NCBI GenBank assembly: GCA_028532985.1
Contig: JANCIK010000009.1
Coordinates: forward strand, 744,001 to 808,000
From: Stropharia rugosoannulata
Taxonomy: Eukaryota; Basidiomycota; Agaricomycetes; Agaricales; Strophariaceae
Length of the DNA: 64,000 nt
Reading direction: 5' to 3'
Shown piece by piece: positions 56,959-64,000 of the stretch. Made by a program: the position numbers and the translations under genes. Below the pieces are notes generated by a model. That model was not told where the DNA came from, ran no database searches, and worked only from the letters and a program-made list of their open reading frames with translations. Numbering within the stretch: the stretch's first letter is position 1; each line of letters begins with the position of its first letter.

Positions 56959-59900
56959 TATGTGAGCTCCTGTAGTAAGTGTGAGAAGAGAGGGACTGAT
57001 AGTTCTGTGGTAACTTGAACATCACGAATATCTTTATAGGTACGGTTCTACAAATTGATCTAAAAATAGCACGCGCGCTGTCAACGACAAGCGCCCTGCG
57101 CAGTTCAACACAGTGCAAGGCGGTGCATTCGCGGGACCTGGCTCTGCATATGTTCTCAGTACTGTCACCGAATTGAATGTCTCAAACGAGACAATAGCGG
57201 CGAGTGCGCAGTCTTTCTGGACATGTAACTTATGCGGTGTTTGGTGCGCACAGCGCGTTTTGCTGCGCCCGTCGCCAACGCATAACCCACTATGCCTCCG
57301 ACATGACCGTTGTCACTGGCAGTATACTTTCCCGCGCACACAGGAAAGTACAATAAAGACACAGGTTACATCCGGAATCGACGGAAGTTGGGTCTGTTTA
57401 AGTTGGCCAATTGCTAAGCACATCTTCGGACTGATAGAATTGGTATGCATACATTTACAGTCGGTCGTGCGTGCTCACCGGAAACATTCTTGTTTTGTTC
57501 GGAACTTGGTACTACTTATCTTGATGAACCATCATCATTACGCACAAATACAGTCTGATAGACCCACTGAATATCACAACCGACGATGCCTAACACACCC
57601 ATGTACTTGACACAAATAACATGAATCCAGTATTAGCACAGCTACTTGCAGCCAATCAGGTCATTAGGTACTACTGTTAGCCGGGGATTCACTTCTGGCC
57701 GACCTTGCTATCAAAGGAGTATGTGCATGTCGCAAGTAAGAATATCGCCCACCATATCCCAACAACGACATAAAGCCTAACATATCAGTTAATCAAACTC
57801 AAGGGCTCCACATCGTGGTCCTGATAGTTCGGAGGCCGTTCATTCAAGCAAGCAGAAGCTCCTGTTCAAAGTAATATTGCTTCGGATTTGATTTATGATT
57901 CCCCGCACAACTAGCAGGTCAACCATGGACAGACTCGAGATAAACAGCCGCTTTAGAACTGCGAAGCTTGGTACATAGATTCGGTTATCATCTCATCTCT
58001 GAGACTTGAGAAACTAAGAACACAGTCGGTCGTATCCCGACAGATTGCGGGACCATCCTGACCCGAAGCGTGTTGGATAAAAACAGCAAGCCAGCGTAGT
58101 GAGCGGGTACGCAACGTATCGGGGTACGTTACGAGCCAGTTTGCCTGATAGGTTCACAAAAAAGGCCTCAGGGCAGTCAATAACAGTCTCTTGACTATTC
58201 CTCCCGTGATCTACGGTTGAGACGGATTGGCCCATGAAGGAGAGCATATGCGGTAGGAAATACATGTCACCGATAAGCTAAGCCTTGCGGTCAAAGCCAC
58301 AGGAAGATCATTGTCCTCCAGCTTGTCTCTACTTCTTGTGATAGCACCTTGATATCCTTGAACAGACGAGCTGCTTTCGGGTCCAATTCCATACACGACT
58401 TATATTCCCGATCCCGGCCGTGATATTCGTGGATAGCTCTCGAAGAACTTCCCAATGCTGAGATGTTGTCCCATATTAAAGTATAGAAGGCGCTCAGAGT
58501 TCGTTCGGAGTTCAAGGCACAGTGGATAGTAGATTTTCTTCCCGTTTTCGATACGGTCTGGACCCAGTACTGGAGAGTAGTTCAGCGGTCGTGGTGGTCA
58601 GGAAGAAAGAAGCGAGATACTCAATTTGTACAACTCCGCCGCTAAGGCCGCCCGGCTTTCTCCGGCTCATATCGTCAAGGCTCAAGTCTGCCTCAGTGCA
58701 TTTACTACATCTGTATATGAAGAGGCGGTACTTCACGATATATTAGTGCCTGAATTAAGTGCTGTGTCTGCCTGAGCTGAGACGATGTGACGCTGCAGGC
58801 GGCAGTATGTATGTCAGTTCACTGCAAGTAAGTGGGCTCTATAATTATCAACGGGCAAGGATTGTTCGCCTGTGCCGAGTGCATAGCTGTTCTAATGAGA
58901 CTCAAAAACGTTTTCGCAAAAGGCGCTGCCTATACTCCGCTTTTCTAGCATTAATTCATTTTCTAAGCAAGCATGCATTGTTCGGGATGTCCGCCAAAAC
59001 ACCGTGTTATCTTGCATATGAAACCTCGTTGACCGTAAAATTTCATACTTAGAGATGTTTTGAAGACCATGAATTGAAGCTTCTTCACACAAGTTAATTG
59101 AAACAATGTACATCTGCGAAGCCTCCTCTTCCATATTAAAGACTAACAGGCATTCTACTACATAACTTCCTGTTTGAACAGTTTGAACAGTTTGAACAGA
59201 ACAGTAGCCTATGCTGCTGCCGTTTCACGTGGTGTTACATTAGCTTTACATTCCTTTGTTCAGGCCACCTTCGTTTCTTCTATTCGGTCATTGCACTGGG
59301 AGGGTACATCGAGCAAAGTGAACCGGCGCCTAATTTTGTCCACTACCGCAAAATGCCGGCCAAATCCCTGATCACTGGCAGTCGGATATCACAGGTTTAC
59401 TTATTGGGGTATTCACAATTGACCTTGGTTACAAATTGAAAGGGTACTCCAAGGGCGGTCCGACCATGTATTCCGTGAGGCTAGGCCTGAAGGATGTAAC
59501 TCCCAGTCTCCCACCAGAAAATTTAAGTCCGAGATGAAGTGAAGTGAAGTACGATTAAATGGCGAATCAGTTGTGGCATGAGTGCAGCCGCTGTTATGGA
59601 AATGAATGGTTTAACACGTGTAGCGTAGCACAAGGCTATTCACTGCGTCGAACACTGGTACATATTGGAGTAGATTGAGAGGATCTATACATGAGTTGTG
59701 GCTACGGAAGGAGTGGGAAACAGTGGGAACCCGGAACATACATAGTAAGCGTTGGTACGATGCTGAGGAGATGTTGTTGTCTTGCACGTCTTCCACAACC
59801 GCGATCATGTGTCAAGCGTGCATCTGTAAACTATTCTAAAAATACGCACCATCACGGTGGATGTGGTTTCAAGGCCTGCTTGTTCACGCGTCACGAACCA

Positions 59901-60124
59901 AAGCCTGTCGGTGTCTACAGGCTACAACTGAGCAGACATAACGGAAGGCTGTAAATTGAGCGCAAGGTGCAATAGTCTTGGCGGGTCAGCGGGCGTGGCC
60001 GGATAGGGACCGAAGAATAGAAGGGCTCGGTAAGTGTAATGATGCCAATGGTGGTTATCAGAAACTAAAGGAAAGGACATAAACGCGGGTCACATGAGCC
60101 CCTATCCTGCCCCAACTATCCATA
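56959..60124. other. 3.2-kb gene-poor stretch with possible gene relics
   Basis: Two coding-like but unassigned pieces. At about 57063-57220 (+) a frame reads GGAFAGPGSAYVLSTVTELN. At about 58020-58740 (-) a series of overlapping frames includes SLDDMSRRKPGGLSGGVVQI and EYLASFFLTTTTAELLSS. I cannot join either into a gene. Confidence 0.4.
59173..59199. repeat. Three exact copies of a 9-mer
   Basis: TTTGAACAG three times in a row. No obvious function. Confidence 0.85.
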
Positions 60125-60130
60125 TATAAA
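60125..60130 (+). promoter_or_regulatory. TATA box of Kre9-like copy 2
   Basis: TATAAA within CATATATAAACG, 74 nt before the ATG. Confidence 0.5.
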
Positions 60131-60198
60131 CGACAACGAAACATATGCTCCTCTTGACGCTTCCTTCCACGTCCACGACGCTAACCAACGAGCCCGCC

Positions 60199-61634
60199 AT
60201 GTTCAGCAGTCTTCTCCGCCCCCTGGCCGTCGTACTAGGCGCTGCCCTCGCCCTCCCCACCTTGGCTTCTCCCTTGGTCCGCCGGGACGTCATTGCTCCC
60301 AAAATCACAAGCCCGAATGCAGAGTCGGTATGGCCAATTGGGACCGTCCAGACAGTGACTTGGTGCGTGTCCATACTGCGGCACATGGCGAATAACAACT
60401 TATCTGTTATCTTGTAGGGACACGTCCAACTTCCCGCCCGTCTCCCAGATCACGAACATACTGGGTCAGGTCATACTGGGGTTCCAGGCCAACGACAGCC
60501 TCAACCTTGACTTTAGTAAGTAGTTTTATCTGACACTTATCGTGCATGATCCGTCGGTGCTGTTATCATTCCGCCGGCGAGCAGAATGCATTACAAGCAA
60601 TGGGCTTGCCGGATAGCAGCTCGCTAAGGCCCGTCTGGATGACGAGAGTTGGCACATATCAAGCACCAACCAGTTGCCGGCAGCCAGTGAGGGCCATTGG
60701 ACCGCATATATGCGCCTTCGGCTGCCTCTCCCGAGCATTCCAATTGGTGAAGGTCATGTAGCCTGCACAGGAATCATGTCTACCTTGCATGCTTATGCAT
60801 AGGCTAGACGCTGTGGCAGAGGTTAGAGCCCATGATGTTCACCCCATGGAGCCTGTCCAGTTTGTTCAGCTTGGAGTCGCGTATATGGTCTGCATGAGCG
60901 GTATAGCTTAGCACTAGGCGCAGTGTATTTACACATTCCTGCGATTACGTGCATATCTGCACTAACGCCGTTGACAGACGCACGGAGATAACGAACGTTG
61001 TACTGACATATCTCTTATTCGACAGATCACCCCCTCGCGCAGAACTTCAACATCACTGATGGAAGTGTGAACGTCACTGTTCCGAATGTCCCCCCGCGCG
61101 ATGACTATCTTATTGTCTGTAAGTGCATGGGTATTATTTTGAATAAATGAACATCTAATAATCACATCTTTATCAGTGTTCGGTGACTCGGGTAACACAA
61201 GCCCTGCGTTCTCCATTACACGTATTTCGGCGCCAGGTGGAAATACTTCATCGTCGTTGCCTGCCTCTTCGACTACGCAAAGCAGCACTTCTAGTGTGAA
61301 CCTGACTACCCCGACTGTTTCGCCCACCGGCACAGACTCAAACCCACCCTCGCCACCATTTACTGGAACAAGTATTACTAATAGCGACTCTTCGACAGGC
61401 TCAGTTACGGGATCAGTAACCACGCAAGTCGAGCCCACGGACAGCTCTACGAGCAGCGCTCCTCAAAGCACGGCGACTGTCCCTGTTACGGTTACATCCA
61501 GTTCTTCGTCATCGGGAACATCAACGGCTCTGGGTGCCGGGACCACGTCTAGTGGTGCTCTCTCAGCGCGCCGTCCTGAAGGATACAGCGCCCTTCTTTG
61601 TCTCGGTGCGCTTAGCGCATTCATCATGCTTTAA
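60199..61634 (+). CDS. GPI-anchored Kre9/KNH-like Ig-fold cell-wall protein, copy 2
   Basis: Four exons (60199-60362, 60418-60515, 61026-61118, 61177-61634) total 813 nt, 270 residues. Signal peptide of about 23 residues, then one Kre9/KNH-like domain: ITSPNAESVWPIGTVQTVTW and DTSNFPPVSQITN, VPNVPPRDDYLIVLFGDSGN and TSPAFSITRISAPGG. A Ser/Thr stalk of about 110 residues follows, ending in a C-terminal hydrophobic GPI-attachment signal (GYSALLCLGALSAFIML). The splice sites at the Trp and after the LDF residues match copy 1, but the second intron is 510 nt, about ten times the usual size here. Expected at the cell wall or plasma membrane, possibly in beta-glucan organisation (inferred from Kre9/Knh1). 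Confidence 0.9.
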
Positions 61635-62374
61635 AGACTATCAATGAATAAGCGGCCGACACAACCGACTCTAATGTTTGAAAGTGCCAGACAGTGGAAG
61701 ATGAACGCCTTCGGCCGCACTCCAAGCACATAATATGGTCTCCGGAACGGAAACGCGCACATCATCATCGCAATCCAGTGGATTGCTGAACACTTATGGA
61801 CCGTATGGACTGCATTGCATAACCCCCCCATTGACACATCTTTGGTCTCGATTTTAGCTACGATCTACGCACGCCCATCTACCCCCTTAACCCTTTTCCA
61901 GTTTGGCCCCGACGCTAGTTCGTGGCTTCTCTTTTGGTTCTCTGGCTCGGTTTGCTACGCCACATGTATTATAGTACCCACATATGACAATCACGCTCTG
62001 ATACGCATTGAATTTACAGTGAACTTCAACCTTGATCGTTGTGACTTGGTAGGATTGCTCTTACTCGAGGATATAGGTTCTGCTTCTTGCTGACATTATC
62101 AAGGTTCCGATTCGACTCCTATCACTTCCAAGGTGACCACACGCAGAAATGACATTTCATTATTATTTGCAGATAGAAGTCCGTCCCGGTGCGTGCTTTC
62201 TTAAACAGGCATCACCTCTGGAGGAGCATTAAAATCTCACCGTCATTGATCTATAGCACAGAATATTACTTGAAAAAGACGAATATGACTATTTCTATAT
62301 GATCTTACAAAGATAGCACTTCCAAAGATATCATGGACATTTCTTCCCAGTCGTTCAGTGGGAATTTCAAGAGG
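61635..62374. other. Intergenic
   Basis: No gene seen; a frame at 61815-62093 (+) lacks domains. Confidence 0.5.
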
Positions 62375-62380
62375 TATAAA
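62375..62380 (+). promoter_or_regulatory. TATA box of lactonohydrolase-like 2
   Basis: TATAAA within AGGTATAAAGCG, 38 nt before the start codon. Confidence 0.5.
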
Positions 62381-62412
62381 GCGAGTAGCGGGCTGTTAAC
62401 ACGGCGAGCAAC

Positions 62413-63979
62413 ATGAACTTCGTTTCCAGAGGTGAACTTCTGGTGGTAGTAGCACTGGTATGCGGTGCCTCTGCGATATTTCCAGATGTGAACGCCGTCT
62501 CCCCAGAGGCGGCTACCTCTGGTGTTGTGGTACGTGTACATTACATCTTGTGCCTATCTGGTGCTAATCAGAACAATTAATTTGCTTAGTCTATATCCCT
62601 TCCGTCATTTGCGGTTCTTGGCCCGAATGCGACGTTTAGGCAGAACAGCCGTGCTGAGCTATTCAACCCCACAAACACTACCCCTCCGTTCTTCCAGATA
62701 TTCCATCCCGACTTCCACTCGGTGCTCGGAAACGATCCCTTCGTTAGGCAAATAGCGTTCAACGCGACATTCGCCTCCGGATTTGCGTACGAAGCTCCTG
62801 TCTACAACCCGCCCACAAACGAGGTGTTCTTCTCAAGCGAGCTGTTTCCTCCGGAGAGCAGCTTCACTCATAACAATCGGATCAGCAAGATCAATCTGAC
62901 CCTTGTCGAAGAAGCTCTTGCGGAGAAAGTTCAAGACATAAATGTTCCTTTTGAAACGGTGAGTGCGAAATTGTGCAGTTTCATATCTACTTACTGAGAG
63001 GTAAGTACCTTCCTTCTTCAGCTTGATCTTCCGGACACGGTGCAAATTACGAACGGAGGGACCGGCCCGCTGAATGGCTCACTTCTTCTCGCGACTAGGG
63101 GGCGGGGTAGCCTCCCCGCATCCCTAGTTCTCGTCAACCCCCGCCCGCCCAACAATGCTACTGTGTTACTCGACAATTTCTTTGGGCGCCAATTCAACTC
63201 ACTGAACGACCTCAAAATCCATCCTAGCGGAAATATTTTTTTCACTGATGATATGTGCGCGCGTAACTCTACTCTTCCTATTCTTTCCAAAATTTAACAA
63301 CATGCCACTGTAGTGGGGGCTTCATAAGCGATCAGAAACCAGCTCCGTTGTTGCCAAGCCAGGTTTATATGTTTAATCCGCAAACGGGTCTCGTCAAGGT
63401 GGTAGCGGACGGATTTGTCGCTCCGAATGGGATCGCCTTTGGTCCTGGAGGAGCTGTTGCTTACATGTGCGTTCTTAAGTTGACAGATACGTTAAAAAGA
63501 AATCCACCTAATAGCTATATTGCTAGCGGCGACTCTGCTGGTGATCTAAACCAGACGATGCCTGCAACTCTGTAAGTGGTATTCATCTCAGACATATCCG
63601 GCTCGAGCTAACGGGACCTGCGCTGTAGGTATGCATATGACGTAGACCCGAAGACTTTCAGCTTTAATAACCGCCGAGTATTTGCGTACACCGATGCTGG
63701 AGGGCCAGACGGTATTCAAGTTGACACTGACGCCAATGTATATGTCGCTGCCAGCGACGGAGTTGAGGTGAGCTCACGGCTATATGGCTTTTCCTCGACT
63801 CACTTGCTGAAACTGTTCCTCAGATATTTAGAGAAGACGGCGTTTTACTAGGGAAAGTGTTCATTGGCGCAGTTGTGGCAGACATGGCGTTCGCTGGAGA
63901 CGGTAGACTTGTTATTCTAGCAAACACCACAGTTTACCTTGCACAGATTGCCGCCAGAAGCGCTTTATTTACCCTCTAA
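62413..63979 (+). CDS. SMP-30/gluconolactonase-type lactonohydrolase, copy 2
   Basis: Paralogue of the gene at 34.7 kb, about 405 residues, same seven-exon plan including a 45-nt exon (GDSAGDLNQTMPATL). The N terminus MNFVSRGELLVVVALVCGAS is a likely signal peptide and is the least conserved part. Body: SISLPSFAVLGPNATFRQNS, NEVFFSSELFPPESSF, GTGPLNGSLLLATRGRGSLP, NSLNDLKIHPSGNIFFTDD, ISDQKPAPLLPSQVYMFNP, APNGIAFGPGGAVAY, GPDGIQVDTDANVYVAASDG and AFAGDGRLVILANTTVYLAQ. Predicted secreted lactone hydrolase; the Asn/Asp metal ligands of the propeller are conserved in both copies. It ends 21 nt before the window edge and is complete. Confidence 0.9.
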
Positions 63980-64000
63980 AAGAGTATGAAGAAAGTTTAC

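Noticed and set aside
1..64000. CRISPR array, rRNA genes, intact transposon
   Set aside because: No regularly spaced identical repeats, no rRNA-like stretches and no transposase, reverse transcriptase or integrase motifs were seen on either strand.

Overview
This window is nuclear DNA from a filamentous basidiomycete, most likely an agaricomycete. Genes are cut by many introns of about 50-65 nt with GT-AG (occasionally GC-AG) ends. The families present (RTA1-like, DUF6533-type, basidiomycete FuA-like GST, F-box, Kre9/KNH-like, JEN-type MFS) are typical of that group. There is no sign of a plasmid, virus, intact transposon, rRNA or CRISPR array. Because most genes are split, gene spans below were built by joining exons by hand. 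For several genes (SDR, GST, forkhead, PAN, HUA1, lactonohydrolase 1, both Kre9-like genes, the ectodomain protein, the repeat-peptide precursor, the orphan) the exon lengths sum to an exact multiple of three.

Layout. 0.7-5.1 kb: two RTA1-like membrane proteins (-). 6.1-18.3 kb: three paralogous medium-chain reductases (MDR-A, B, C, all -), with two DUF6533-type membrane proteins (-) between B and C. 19.0-20.3 kb: a short-chain dehydrogenase (+). 20.5-26.9 kb: two tandem JEN-type monocarboxylate transporters (-). 28.1 kb: an intron-containing tRNA-Arg(ACG) (-). 28.6-29.4 kb: a GST (+). 30.2-31.7 kb: a forkhead factor (-). 33.5-34.2 kb: a secreted protein with four Cys-containing repeats (+). 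34.7-36.2 kb: lactonohydrolase-like 1 (+). 40.1 kb: Kre9-like 1 (+). 41.4-43.0 kb: a single-pass ectodomain protein (-). 43.5-47.9 kb: a broken HUA1 copy, a small secreted PAN/apple-like protein, a truncated exonuclease/phosphatase-fold remnant and the intact HUA1 homologue (all -). 49.2-50.8 kb: an F-box-type protein (+). 52.2-54.1 kb: an orphan multi-segment membrane protein (+). 55.6-57.0 kb: a third RTA1-like gene (-). 60.2-64.0 kb: GPI-type Kre9-like 2 and lactonohydrolase-like 2 (+).

The main theme is local gene-family expansion: RTA1 x3, MDR x3 (plus a scar where a fourth probably sat), DUF6533 x2, JEN x2, lactonohydrolase x2, Kre9-like x2 and HUA1 x2 (one dead). Most recognisable products deal with small-molecule transport and detoxification (RTA1, JEN, MDR, SDR, GST, lactonohydrolase) or with the cell surface (Kre9-like, PAN, ectodomain protein, repeat peptide). 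No single biosynthetic pathway is evident. The most unusual items are the four-repeat, dibasic-containing secreted peptide precursor at 33.5 kb and a set of paralogue-conserved 11-16 nt microexons in four unrelated families.
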